This document shows positions 30,260 through 40,236 of a stretch of DNA of 64,000 nt, piece by piece. The notes under the pieces were generated by a model. The model did not search any database and had not been told where the DNA came from. It saw nothing but the letters and a program-made list of their open reading frames with translations. Origin of the DNA: Agarophyton chilense (Eukaryota; Rhodophyta; Florideophyceae; Gracilariales; Gracilariaceae); assembly GCA_030374765.1 (NCBI GenBank), contig JARGXX010000068.1:992001-1056000 (forward strand). The letters run 5' to 3'. The position numbers and the translations under genes are program-made. The stretch's first letter is position 1; each line of letters starts with the position of its first letter.

Positions 30260-31657
30260 ATGGACCTCGCCCCCGCGCGCGACGAAACCGCAGACAATCT
30301 GTTACTCGACGACCTGGCCGCCTCTGCAAACCCGCCCACCCCAGACTTTCCGCCGCTGGTCGGCGCACTGCTCTCTCCATCCACCGCCCCCGCGCTGCCG
30401 GAATGGCCGCTGTCGCCGTCGCTGCCGCGCCATTTTCGACAACATCTGCGCTACGAATTCTCGCTGCACGCCGCCGACTTTGATACCGACTCGGCCGATG
30501 CGCAGCTATCTCCGTCGCAATCGCGCGCCTATGGCGACGACGACGCCTCCACCGACCCTCGCGGCGCCGCTACCAACGAAGACACCTCGTTGCCTTTTGA
30601 CAGTATACCTGCACAGCCCGAGTCGCCGCTTGTGCCCTCGACCAAGCTGAATGTTGCGAGGCGCGCGCCGCTAAAGCCGCTGCCGCCTATTTCGGCAACC
30701 ACGCTGCAGCGCCAGCCGCCGCTTTCTAAGCGCACCACTGCCATGAAGGGGCGATCTTCGTCGCTCACTAAGTCGGCGCGTGTGGCCATGGCCTTCGCCA
30801 CGGCGTCAGCGACGGCGTCAGCGACGGCGTCAGCGACGGCGACGGCTTCGGCGGTCACGTCCACGGGGCAGAGCGCAACGGGTCGCTCGCACACCAAGAT
30901 GTGTCGAGATCGGCTCAACAACATGTTTGAACGCTTGAAACAGACGTTGCCGCCGGCGCCTTCGGGCGTCGAGGTCAAGCACAAGGCACAGGTGCTTGAT
31001 TATGCCATTTATGTGCTCAAGAACATGGTGGAACGCACAAGTCAATTAGAGATTGAATTGGCTGTCAGCAGTAACAAGGCCACGATGGAGTGGATTGCAA
31101 AACTAGTGGATAGTGCTAGTTCGTTTCCCGATGCGGCCGAGCAAGTAATGCGATTGTTTGCAAGGCGTCGATCATGGAAGCATGCCGAACTGTGGACGGC
31201 TGACAAGCAAGCGGCGGTGAAAAACGCGCCATCAGAACAGTCTGTGAGGCTCACGTTTTGTCGCGCCGTTTGCAACGAGTCCACCGAGACAAACATGACA
31301 GCGCTGCAGCTGTTTTCGAAGGAGTCTGCGACGTACGTGTTTAGAGCAGGTGAAGGCGTGCCGGGGCGTGTGTGGTCGTCGATGCGACCGGAATGGGTGA
31401 CCGGTCTGGGCGATGCTAAGAACTTTGTACGCGCTGCATTTGCCAGCAAGTTTGGGCTCAAGGTTTGTCTGGCGGTTCCCGTCACCATCACAGGCAAAAT
31501 TGAAGCGGTGATATGCTTTTACGACACCAAGCACCGCGCATACGACGCACAGTGCCTGGAGCTGGCGATGAACCTGGCTTGGGCGCTGGGCAATGCAGTG
31601 GGGGGGAAGCGTGCGAAAGCCAACTTTTGCGCCACCTCTGGTACGTCTGGCACATGA
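30260..31657 (+). CDS. bHLH-GAF transcription-factor-like protein
   Basis: The frame is open from 30044, but I start at ATG 30260 (GCCATGG context), since the upstream part overlaps TATA/CCAAT-like boxes and is only low-complexity Pro. That gives 465 residues. An acidic, Ser/Pro-rich N-terminus and an Ala/Thr/Ser repeat are followed by a basic helix-loop-helix (about residues 209-260, RLNNMFERLKQTLP and KAQVLDYAIYVL) and a GAF-like domain (about 290-445, GEGVPGRVWSS, CLAVPVT). bHLH proteins dimerise and bind E-boxes; GAF domains bind small ligands or partners. The basic region reads HTKMCRDRLN: the Glu that reads the E-box is Cys, so DNA binding may be altered or lost. The target is unknown. 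Confidence 0.75.
   Translation: MDLAPARDETADNLLLDDLAASANPPTPDFPPLVGALLSPSTAPALPEWPLSPSLPRHFRQHLRYEFSLHAADFDTDSADAQLSPSQSRAYGDDDASTDPRGAATNEDTSLPFDSIPAQPESPLVPSTKLNVARRAPLKPLPPISATTLQRQPPLSKRTTAMKGRSSSLTKSARVAMAFATASATASATASATATASAVTSTGQSATGRSHTKMCRDRLNNMFERLKQTLPPAPSGVEVKHKAQVLDYAIYVLKNMVERTSQLEIELAVSSNKATMEWIAKLVDSASSFPDAAEQVMRLFARRRSWKHAELWTADKQAAVKNAPSEQSVRLTFCRAVCNESTETNMTALQLFSKESATYVFRAGEGVPGRVWSSMRPEWVTGLGDAKNFVRAAFASKFGLKVCLAVPVTITGKIEAVICFYDTKHRAYDAQCLELAMNLAWALGNAVGGKRAKANFCATSGTSGT
30800..30842. repeat. 12-bp tandem repeat in the bHLH gene
   Basis: ACGGCGTCAGCG is repeated about three and a half times in frame, encoding Thr-Ala-Ser-Ala units just before the basic region. Such a tract may vary in length between individuals. 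Confidence 0.8.
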
Positions 31658-32203
31658 TGGTGTGGTTGTATGAGTGATTGCTTTTACGTGGCTCGGATTT
31701 TATAATGGCAACCGAAGTGCTCTTGGATTGAGGCGTTGGGAGATTAAGTGAGCTGGTTGCCATGCGCGCAGCGTCTATTGTTTATTACCATGCGAGGCGG
31801 AGATGCGTCGCGTTTGTAGTTGTATGGTTGGGGTGGCGTTTGTTCCCTGTCGGCATGGGGGGAGCAATACGAACTGTAACTTTTTGTTTCCGTTGTACAC
31901 TATTTTTTTTTTTCCTTCTATTTTCCTATTTTTTCCTTTCGTCCCCGCCTCACAATTGCTCTTATGGTTTTTAACCCCCCCTTCATGCAGTGCCTATCTG
32001 TTATGATAAACACTAAACATCTCTCCCTATCCTTGTGCCTCACCCCCGTGTCCCACCCCCTTGTCCTACCCCCGCCGATCCCTCTCCCCCGTCGCGCTCG
32101 CTGCAACTCTGGTGGTACCACTGTCTTCTCTGGATCGCGAGCAACGCCGCTTCCCACCCGCCCTCACCTGCCGATTTCACCAGTCACTCGTTCCCGGCTC
32201 CCC
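31658..32203. other. Intergenic, T-rich then C-rich
   Basis: This spacer lies between the bHLH stop and the VDAC start. It has a T-rich stretch (31903-31950) and C-rich runs up to the VDAC ATG. No coding frame of its own is supported. It probably holds the bHLH 3' end and the VDAC promoter. Confidence 0.5.
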
Positions 32204-33149
32204 ATGGCTGCACCACCACCAAAGCCTCAAATGAAGCAATACAGTGATATTGGAAAGATCGCCAAGAGTAAGCTTACCGCCCTTTACGTCGCCACCTTGT
32301 GCACCTTTGTGCTCTTGCTAACCGTCCGTTCCATGCCTGTTGCCGCGCGTAGAGCTGCTTACGGATGATTATGTCTTCACCAACAAACTGAAGCTCACGT
32401 CCAAGACACCCGACGGCGTATCCTATACCATCACCGGTGTACAGAATACCAAGACTGAACAGGTCGATGCTGAGATCAGTGCCAAGGGCAAGATCAAGGG
32501 CACCACCGTTACTGCGAAGGCGTTCACTAGCGGGAAGCTACCCACGCTGGAAGTGAAGCACGAGTCATCCGATGCGCGAGGTCGAAAAGCTGCTCTCACC
32601 GCCTTGCTTGGTAACGACTTGCGTTCGGCAACTGCCGAGTTTCTTGGCGGCCCGCTCGGTGTCAAAATTGCTGGAGACGCTGTTTCACATGATATGTACG
32701 CCTCATTAGCCGTTGCCCTCACCTCGGACAAGTATGACGGCTTCGTCATTGCTGGCGCTGAGAGTGAATACAATCTTAACCTACGCGAGTTTGGACGCAC
32801 CAATTACGCATTCAGTGTGTTTGATGGAAAGGAAAGTGAGGTTTCTTTACATATCACTAACAAGATGCATAGAGCTATGCTCAGTTATTCGCATCATGTT
32901 CGACACGGCTTTTCTGTAGCCGCGCAGATTTCACACGACTTTCCGGAGAAGAACACTCAAATCTCCATGGGTTCCGCATATCGACTGGATGGTGCTACTA
33001 CTATCAAGGGTAAGCTTGATATGGATGGCTTTGTAGCGCTTACTTACTTGCAGGATATTCGACCAAATGCAAAGTTGATCATGTCGTCCAAGTTCGATCC
33101 GAGGAAGCTCGATAACGCGAAGGTTGGCGTCTCCTTGGCCATAGAGTAG
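32204..33149 (+). CDS. Mitochondrial outer membrane porin (VDAC)
   Basis: Two exons: 32204-32267 and 32353-33149. The split codon AAG A/AG restores KIAKKLLTDDYVF, and the spliced product is 286 residues, close to the usual 280-285. It begins with the short amphipathic helix typical of VDAC (QYSDIGKIAKKLLTDDY), then alternating strands of a beta barrel (NKLKLTSKTPDGVSY, KGKIKGTTVTAKAFT), and ends with a conserved last strand (NAKVGVSLAIE). VDAC lets metabolites such as ATP and ADP cross the outer mitochondrial membrane. The single-residue C-terminal ending and lack of other introns look normal. Identification is firm at the family level. Confidence 0.9.
32268..32352 (+). other. 85-bp spliceosomal intron of the VDAC gene
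   Basis: It starts GTAAGC and ends GCGTAG. The reading frame on either side only matches VDAC when this piece is removed. Read through, it would give an unrelated stretch and a stop. Confidence 0.85.
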
Positions 33150-33857
33150 ATCTCGCGCTTGCAGTAAATTTTGACAAAGCTAAGCGTGACCATGCTGTAT
33201 GCTCGGCCGGATATGTGCTGGGGACGCTTCGAAATTCGTCGAATGGCGCGTTGATCTGGCCCACATCATTGAAGAAGTGCAAGGAGCTGAGGCTCGATCG
33301 TTGTACGGAAGTTGGAATTGTGTAACCAATGCCACTGCAAGGGCCCTGAGCTTGTTTCAAGCAACCTCTCGCAAAGATGAACTACAGAAATATCAGGCTG
33401 ATCCCGATGCCTGGAGCGTCATTCGTGAAGCCTTCTCCTCCCTGATTCCTTGTACCCTTGGTATCATCGTTGCCATCTAAAACGTGTGCACTAAAAAGAG
33501 CAACCATCAATGATGATCGATATTTCTCAATGAGCACAGTGTTTGCATATGTAAAACGTGTACCCTTTGTACGCCTCAAAAACATGGAAATATTTCCTTG
33601 GAGGAATCCAAGGTTTGGGTTTCCCCTCTAGCTAGAAAGTAAAATTTCGCCCAGATGGGATGAAAGCCCCAGAGGTAGGTTGGAACGGTGGATTCTTTTG
33701 ACAAGTACGCAGGCTAGTCTACGGTCGCTGAAGTTGAAACCAAGAGTAGAAGAGCACATCCTCGTTTGCGAGAGAAAAAGAGTTGATCTTTTTGGCGCCA
33801 GATCCGTTTGCTACAGTCTCCTGTCGTGGAGCCGATTCTCGGTAAGGCAAATTTGAA
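33150..33857. other. Intergenic
   Basis: Contains a 93-codon frame at 33199-33480 plus (with LSLFQATSRKDELQKYQADP) that I cannot assign; it has no good start context and no continuation by an obvious splice site. The rest shows nothing recognisable. Confidence 0.4.
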
Positions 33858-34793
33858 ATGGCCTCCATAAAGAGTTTGCAAAGACGTTATGAGAGAAGCG
33901 TTGCAAGCGGAGATTACTATGGCGCGGAGCAAGCCTGTATGATGATGCATCATCGACTTACGCAAAGTAAGAACCAAGCTCCTGAAGATATCGAAAAAGC
34001 GCTTTCTGTCCTTCTTGACGCCTCTCTCACTTTGCTTTCGAAGGAACAAGCTCAGGCTGGCTCCGCTCTTGGTTTGGCGGCTGTGCGACATTATGTAGAG
34101 TATAAGAAAACAGTTACCGATGAATCTGTGTCCGCTCTCACGAAGATCGCGGATGCGTACGATCCTAACGCGGGAAACGATGTTGAAGTTCGCCGAGAGA
34201 AGCTGAGATTTTTGAAGGCAGCCTTGGCTTGGTCTGGAAGGGAGGATTGTTCTGGTTTCACGAATGGTCATGCTACTCTCAACGCCTTGACTGCTCGAGC
34301 TGCCGCTGAGGTGGGCAACTACGAATTGTCTCAGCAATTGTATATATATTCGGATGCACCAGAGGAGGCTGCTTCGTTTTTGTACAAGTATGCGAAAGAG
34401 CACACCAACGTTGATGAGCATGGTTTGGCTCTCACGCGTGTTCTCGTAAGATACCTAGGGTCCGAAAACCTGAAGGATGCGTGCGTTGTACGAGGTAAGT
34501 TCGCAGAACTCGCTGGATGGACCTCCATTGAAAGTGGGAGCGATGGAACGAAGAATCCTCCACTGGCAAACTTCTGTGAGCTGCTTCTGAAGATATGTCA
34601 GTTAGAGAGAGCTGCTGCACCTTTATTCCAAAAGATATGTCGCATGTACGAGCCAGAGCTGAACAGAGACGAAAGCTTATCGCCCATTCTCACAAAACTA
34701 GGCACCAAGTACTTTGGGATTCAACCGCCGCAGCCGAGTGGTATGGCCGGCATGATGAGCAGCATGCTACGCGGCATGATGGGCCCAAGCTGA
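33858..34793 (+). CDS. GET4: GET4, tail-anchored protein targeting factor
   Basis: A single-exon gene of 311 residues, the same length as yeast Get4 (312). It is built of helical repeats throughout, with the family's N-terminal pattern (RRYERSVASGDYYGAEQACMM) and middle motif SDAPEEAASFLYKYA. Get4 holds Get5 and the Get3 ATPase and passes tail-anchored membrane proteins to the ER. The C-terminus has a Met/Gly-rich end (GMAGMMSSMLRGMMGP), like the tail of some chaperone-linked proteins and not typical of yeast Get4. The start ATG follows an in-frame stop-rich leader. Family call is good; complex partners are not in this window. Confidence 0.85.
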   Translation: MASIKSLQRRYERSVASGDYYGAEQACMMMHHRLTQSKNQAPEDIEKALSVLLDASLTLLSKEQAQAGSALGLAAVRHYVEYKKTVTDESVSALTKIADAYDPNAGNDVEVRREKLRFLKAALAWSGREDCSGFTNGHATLNALTARAAAEVGNYELSQQLYIYSDAPEEAASFLYKYAKEHTNVDEHGLALTRVLVRYLGSENLKDACVVRGKFAELAGWTSIESGSDGTKNPPLANFCELLLKICQLERAAAPLFQKICRMYEPELNRDESLSPILTKLGTKYFGIQPPQPSGMAGMMSSMLRGMMGPS

Positions 34794-36326
34794 GTGTAGT
34801 CTAACATTCAAACCATATGGATTCATTTCATTCAAGACAGAGGGAGCTACTTTCACAAGAATGAAGCCCAGTTCGAGTTGTGTTGAGGACATTTCAATGG
34901 AACGCAAGAGCGAATAAGTTATTCATGGAGAACTGCCGAAGTTCAAGAACAATCGATGAAAGGCAACATTAGTTTGGCATTCGCTCTCGCACCAAACCGA
35001 AATCTTGCCCGCTTCTTTTATGGCTCACTCCTTCTAGCGTGAGTACGATGTTGTACCGGAATTCGTTTTTGACATGCCGTAAAACTGCTCAGTCGCGGAC
35101 CAGTGTCATTTTATGTTATTGTTTTAAACAAAGAAAGAATTCGCCGATGAGCGCTGTGCACGCTTCCACCCACATCACAGCGACTCAACGTTTCGGTCAC
35201 AAACTGTCGGTCATCAAACCTCATTAAGATAATCAACCGCTGACTCAAATAATTGTGTCATCATGCGAGGACCTTGTGATGCCGACCCAGCTTTTTTCCC
35301 CTCACCTTGGGTTCAATCGCTTGATTCGTTGTATTAGTCATTTCATCTGAGCCAAAGATGGGCAAATTTCATTTCATGCCCATGGTCTGTCAAGGAGAAG
35401 TGCCGGAAACCTCCCCGCATGTAATAGGAGTGCTTTCCGCTGATCGACTGTTCGCTACTATCTACAGTACGAAGCAATATGCTAAAATACACTTAAGTTA
35501 TTTGTAGAAGAAGAAAACAGAAGCCATCGAAAGCGATATTGCCAAAAGTTAGTACAAAATACAACCGTTCGCTAATATTAACGACATCACTATCTGCTTC
35601 GTAAGCTTAGTAACTCTATTTTCGCCTACGAGAACCTACGATATGAGAAAAGTAACAATTTTATCGTACAGCAAGAACTATGCACAAAGTATGGAATAAC
35701 GAATGAGGGTCACGGATGATTAATCCTCACGCTTTTTTTTAAAGCTTTGGGAGTCGTCCTTATCTCAGGTCAGAAGTACTAAGATTTATTTGACTACAAC
35801 TATCAAATCATAATACGTTTAGCCAGCTACGATTGGAATGACCTTTCCACGCAAAGGAGGACTTCTCAACGAGTGAGCAATAGTTCCTTCATATCAAGTG
35901 CTTTCGAATTTGCGGAGTTCGAAATGGAAAGTCTCTGGGCGCAGCAGAGAAAACCGACAGCCCATATCCCTTTTTCTCTTAGTTTCAGCATACGCGAGGT
36001 GTTGTCTCGGTGGAATCGAAGCCCGCTTTTCCAGTGTGCTTTTGGTAGGAAGATCTGAAGCGAAGATCTCCATTGCTTCGTTTGCTCGGCCTAGAACTAT
36101 ATTTTCCTGTTGAATCTCTCTGTCTCATTGCCTGGCGGTGCTTACTTCAATCGTTCCGCGTGAAAGTGCGTGCAACCATTTCAAAAAACGGACCACAATG
36201 GGATTGATTGACGGAAGCACAATTTTGCAGTTCATGAGTTCTATAATACAAGGCCGATAGCCACTATCTTGAACGAAAGAGGTACTCTCTACCACGTTCT
36301 CTCGCCTCCCTCAGCACTAAATGTGC
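34794..36326. other. Intergenic between GET4 and dymeclin
   Basis: About 1.5 kb, A/T-richer than the genes around it. Both neighbours end or start outside it: GET4 ends at its left and the dymeclin gene ends (3') at its right, so it holds two 3' regions. The short frames show no known domain. No repeat was seen. Confidence 0.5.
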
Positions 36327-38930
36327 TCAGTCTGCCGGTATGAAAGGAGTCAAGGAAATGGGCATCGTTGCGTTATCGAGATCCCAAAACATGTCAGTAG
36401 AGCGAGTTACGATCGACCATGAATATGGTCTTAGAAAGACCTTTGCAAGCTCGAACTCTTCGTATCGAAATCGAAGTTCAGGAAGGTCGCCAAATATGTC
36501 CGATCTCAAGTGTCGAGCATTCTTATCAATCATCAGAAAAACACGTTCGACAGATATCCCAGTCGATGAGGGCCTTAGGGGTTTGCTTGCTCGTAGCTTT
36601 GATGGGCTGGAATCAGAACTCACTACCCGGTGGTCTTCAACAAGTCCTACAAAAAAGTCAAGCATACGGCGCAACATAAGACACAAAGCTTTTGTCTGGT
36701 CTGAAATCTTCGCAATGTGGTCCACCTCCACAATAGATTCACGGTGTAGCAGCGTGTACACCATGTGTCTATTTGCAGAAACTACACTCCGAGAACGTAG
36801 AATAGAAACCACAACTTCAAAAGTCAGACCGATATAGTCCATCATTAGATCAGAGAGCTTCGGACTTCCAAAAGGCGGTAACATCGATTCAGATTCCTCC
36901 ACCCCTTCGTTCACTTTTCTCGTTAATGATGACACGTTGTCCGATACTCTAGGACTATCACCCAGGCGGGGTGGTCTTTTGGGCATGTTTTCATTCTGGT
37001 ATTCAAGGATCAATGCTTTTCTTCGGCGACGACCAAGAAACTCAATCAAAGATAAAAGCCTCTCGGCAGCCAAAGAGTGCAGGTTCGTGACATCTCCTGA
37101 AACGTTACCCATTATACCTAGAAGCAGAGATGCTAGAAAACGATCCGGTGTTCTTCTTCGCATCACCAAGCTCTGCTGCACTGCTCGCGCGCAAATGAGC
37201 ATCATCATTCCGCTCATCACTATTTTTTCGTTTCCAACTCTAGCTGGATCTTCTAGATACGGAATGAATGAACTTGGAACACGGATGGAGTCAATGGCTT
37301 CACAGAAACCTTTGTCACTGGTTAGTGTTAGCATTATTGCTGCCGGTATGTGCGCGTCTGCTGGAATAGCACCTACAACACATCTTCGTCGCAACGACGC
37401 AAGAAGGGGGAGGAGGAGCGCATCAGGGTCTGTTCTGGCCAGAGCAAATGTTCGAAAGCGCTTATTACCAGTCACTAGATAGTACCCTAGCAGGGCTGCT
37501 TTCGGATGCGCCAACCACTTTCCTAGAGTCTCGTAGAGTTTGGGAAAAGAATAAGACCACTCGTCCTCTTCATCCATCCTGGTCGAATCACTCATGTCAA
37601 ACAACGCCTGGCGATACTGGCCTGCTGGCCGCGGGCCACAAAGAATAACCAAGAGAGATAAAGCTTGTTCAGCTAAGTGCAACGGTTTGGGTGGTGATAA
37701 GAATTTCCCTTTCTGGTGCGATGCAAGGAATGACTTATTAGACAGAGCGGGAGATCTTGGTGAGCGCGTCGAGCTGTCTTCTGTGAATGAATACGGTCGA
37801 CCAGTCTCTTGAAAAACATCGCTCGAACTCGGAAAAAACTTTTTCAGACCATTTCGGTTTTGTTCCGACACAGATGAACTTGTCGACGTGCTTAATCTTC
37901 GTCTAGATGAATCATGAGAAACGGATTTCGAAGTCCTTGTTGTTGGGCTTTGCACATGATTCGATGCAAAGCCAGCCATATGCGTCTCTGCAGCCGGGTC
38001 TGGAAACACCCCCATGCCTGTAGCTAGCGGAGAAAGAGCTATTTTTGAGGAGATAGCAGACAGTGCGTTGTTGACACTCACTTGGAGATTAGCCATACTG
38101 TTGCTTGCGGCGAATAACGCGCCCGAAGGCGATAAACGCGCGGCTGTACTGTTTCCAGGAAACATTCGTTGTACTGTGGCGATTTGGCCACATCCAATGT
38201 TCAGGTGCTTTTCGACGCTGACAAGAGGAGCGGCGTCGGTGAGGGAGTCAAGCATCACGTGAATTACCCTTGCAGGATGTGGGTAACGATCAAGGAGGGT
38301 TGAAAGAGGTTGCTGAGCATGTGAAACGCTGTAGAGTTCGTCGCAAAGTGCTATTAAGGTCAATTTGATGGCAAAGAGCTTGATATGGGCTGCAACATCG
38401 CTCAATTGAGGGGTTGCAAGCACGTCAAGTGTTGCTGTCAAAATGCGAGCGACTAGAGACTTTCCAAGATCTATGCGATCGGCTTCTTGCAGAGAGCATT
38501 CAGCGTGGCCAGCGCCAAGAGTGACGCAAAGAGAGTCCTCGGATGATGATATACGCATAAGGTCGGTCAAAGCAGAATAGGAGAAGATCAGTGTGGCCAG
38601 CAAAACTGACCCATCTGCAGAACGTAATCGGTGCACAGCTGCGCGAAGCGCGCATACGAGCGCTATAGCATGTTGCTCTTTCGGGTTATCAATGGCTAAT
38701 TGGACGAGTGTAGCCAAAGGTCGAGGCGAAGCGAGATACATAGTCATAAAGTCATCGAAAAGAGCATTATAAAACGGCGACTCTGGGTCGGGGGGCAACG
38801 GAGATGAAGGGTTGAGAAGTAAGTGTAATGGCTGTCCCTGTTGCAAGACATGGGAAACCGAATGATTGAGAGAAGAGCGTCGTGTTTGAGGCGAAGGCGG
38901 AGGGAGGGGGGTGGACTCGTTGGCGCCCAT
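36327..38930 (-). CDS. DYM: Dymeclin (Golgi-associated)
   Basis: A single-exon gene, 867 residues, longer than animal dymeclin (about 670) because of a Ser-rich insert around residues 290-400. It starts MGANEST, a good N-myristoylation signal as in known dymeclins. Conserved blocks include QYRQALFDMSDS, KRFRTFALARTDPDALLLPL, RFLASLLLGIMGNVS, NRHMVYTLLHRE and a C-terminal RFRYEEFELAKVFLRPYSWS. Dymeclin is a peripheral protein of the Golgi and ER-Golgi boundary linked to vesicle traffic; its exact biochemical role is not settled. No catalytic motif is expected or seen. Confidence 0.85.
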   Translation of the reverse strand: MGANESTPLPPPSPQTRRSSLNHSVSHVLQQGQPLHLLLNPSSPLPPDPESPFYNALFDDFMTMYLASPRPLATLVQLAIDNPKEQHAIALVCALRAAVHRLRSADGSVLLATLIFSYSALTDLMRISSSEDSLCVTLGAGHAECSLQEADRIDLGKSLVARILTATLDVLATPQLSDVAAHIKLFAIKLTLIALCDELYSVSHAQQPLSTLLDRYPHPARVIHVMLDSLTDAAPLVSVEKHLNIGCGQIATVQRMFPGNSTAARLSPSGALFAASNSMANLQVSVNNALSAISSKIALSPLATGMGVFPDPAAETHMAGFASNHVQSPTTRTSKSVSHDSSRRRLSTSTSSSVSEQNRNGLKKFFPSSSDVFQETGRPYSFTEDSSTRSPRSPALSNKSFLASHQKGKFLSPPKPLHLAEQALSLLVILCGPRPAGQYRQALFDMSDSTRMDEEDEWSYSFPKLYETLGKWLAHPKAALLGYYLVTGNKRFRTFALARTDPDALLLPLLASLRRRCVVGAIPADAHIPAAIMLTLTSDKGFCEAIDSIRVPSSFIPYLEDPARVGNEKIVMSGMMMLICARAVQQSLVMRRRTPDRFLASLLLGIMGNVSGDVTNLHSLAAERLLSLIEFLGRRRRKALILEYQNENMPKRPPRLGDSPRVSDNVSSLTRKVNEGVEESESMLPPFGSPKLSDLMMDYIGLTFEVVVSILRSRSVVSANRHMVYTLLHRESIVEVDHIAKISDQTKALCLMLRRMLDFFVGLVEDHRVVSSDSSPSKLRASKPLRPSSTGISVERVFLMIDKNARHLRSDIFGDLPELRFRYEEFELAKVFLRPYSWSIVTRSTDMFWDLDNATMPISLTPFIPAD

Positions 38931-40236
38931 TTTCAGGGCCGCTCTGGCCGATTACGCATTGCCGCAGAGGCGTCGCTCGCGCCACGGTAGTTCTCGTTGG
39001 ATGACGACGATTTGTTGGATTTCGGCGGCAGAGTACACGGGAAATATGGTGCGACGAAAATTTTTTCTTAAGAGTTGAAGAGTATCCAGCGGGATGCCCG
39101 TGATCGCGTGATAACTTGGCCTCGGTTGCAAGAGACACAAGCGGCGAGGCCACGATATGTTTGTGCTGGATGTGTTCACCAAGCACGAGCAGGTTTGCTT
39201 GTTCCACGCGTAGCATTCTCAACATTCAGCATTGTTGCACGGCAAGTCTGCGAAATCAGAATTAGTTTTGCAAATTTGTGCTGTATTGTACATCTTACAA
39301 AACGTGAGACTTTTGGCGGGTCAAAAGCTTTGTATCTGCATTTGCGTTTCGAGCGGTCTTAAGACCACGACGATTAAATGATTTGGACTGTTGCTGTAGC
39401 AACGACATGGTCTGTTTTGATATCACCAGACGAAACGGGCACAGCATCCAAAACGGGGGGGACTGAAGCCAAGATTTTTTGTATCACATAGAGAAAGAGT
39501 GAGCACAACATCTTTGTTCCCGTCCTGTTGGGTAGGGCTTGAGACTTCGTTTGTGAGGCTCTCCATATTCGTGTCCTATCCAAAGCCCCTCTCACTCTCA
39601 CTAGATTGGAAGCTTTAGTGCCTTGAGAGGAATAATGACCTTCTGGTGCGGGAGGGAAACGTGTCAAAGGTAGAGCAAACTCTAATCTGTAACTTTGTGC
39701 AAAACAGCCGCGCATCTTGAGCACCTATCGGCTTTCACGATATTTCTATTGGTTCTAATCTAGCAGTGGGATCTGTTTGGACCCAGAAAAAGGGTCGGAG
39801 GTGTATCATATGTGGAACATTGTGGGTCATCGTTGATGTGGATATCTCTAGCTAGAGATGGCAACTTGAGTGGGATGAGGCGAAAGAATCAGCCACAAGA
39901 ACGGAATGCATGCATCGACCGAAATCTAGAGAACCTGCTGAAACGCGGCACGGGGCATTCTATGAAACGTAAGCAACGTGGGGGAACCTGTGACAAAATG
40001 GAGGCGTGACATCCTCATGACGTGGCGCAGACGTTGCCATCAGCGGCATTGAGCAGCAGTCGACAAGGCTCGGAGGTCATTCTGGACAAAGCCGCCAGAG
40101 CATTCTCGTCCAGCCCTATTCGCTGCGCCCCTCCACGCTACACAAAGTTGGTCTCCGTCATAAATTTTACATCTCTAGCGCACTCTCTCTCGCCCTATCT
40201 CTCCCTCACAAGCACATACACCCACCCACCGCATTG
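38931..40236. other. Intergenic between dymeclin and WS/DGAT (divergent promoters)
   Basis: The two genes point away from each other, so this 1.3 kb should hold both promoters. A frame upstream of dymeclin (38952-39182 minus, 76 codons) looks protein-like but matches nothing I know and may be a leader ORF. A TATA-like CATAAATTTT near 40159 with a C/T-rich stretch after it fits the start of the plus-strand gene. Confidence 0.45.

Noticed and set aside
33199-33480. 93-codon frame with faint importin-like flavour (LQKYQADPDAW)
   Set aside because: Too short, no continuation by splicing, and similarity is only a few residues.
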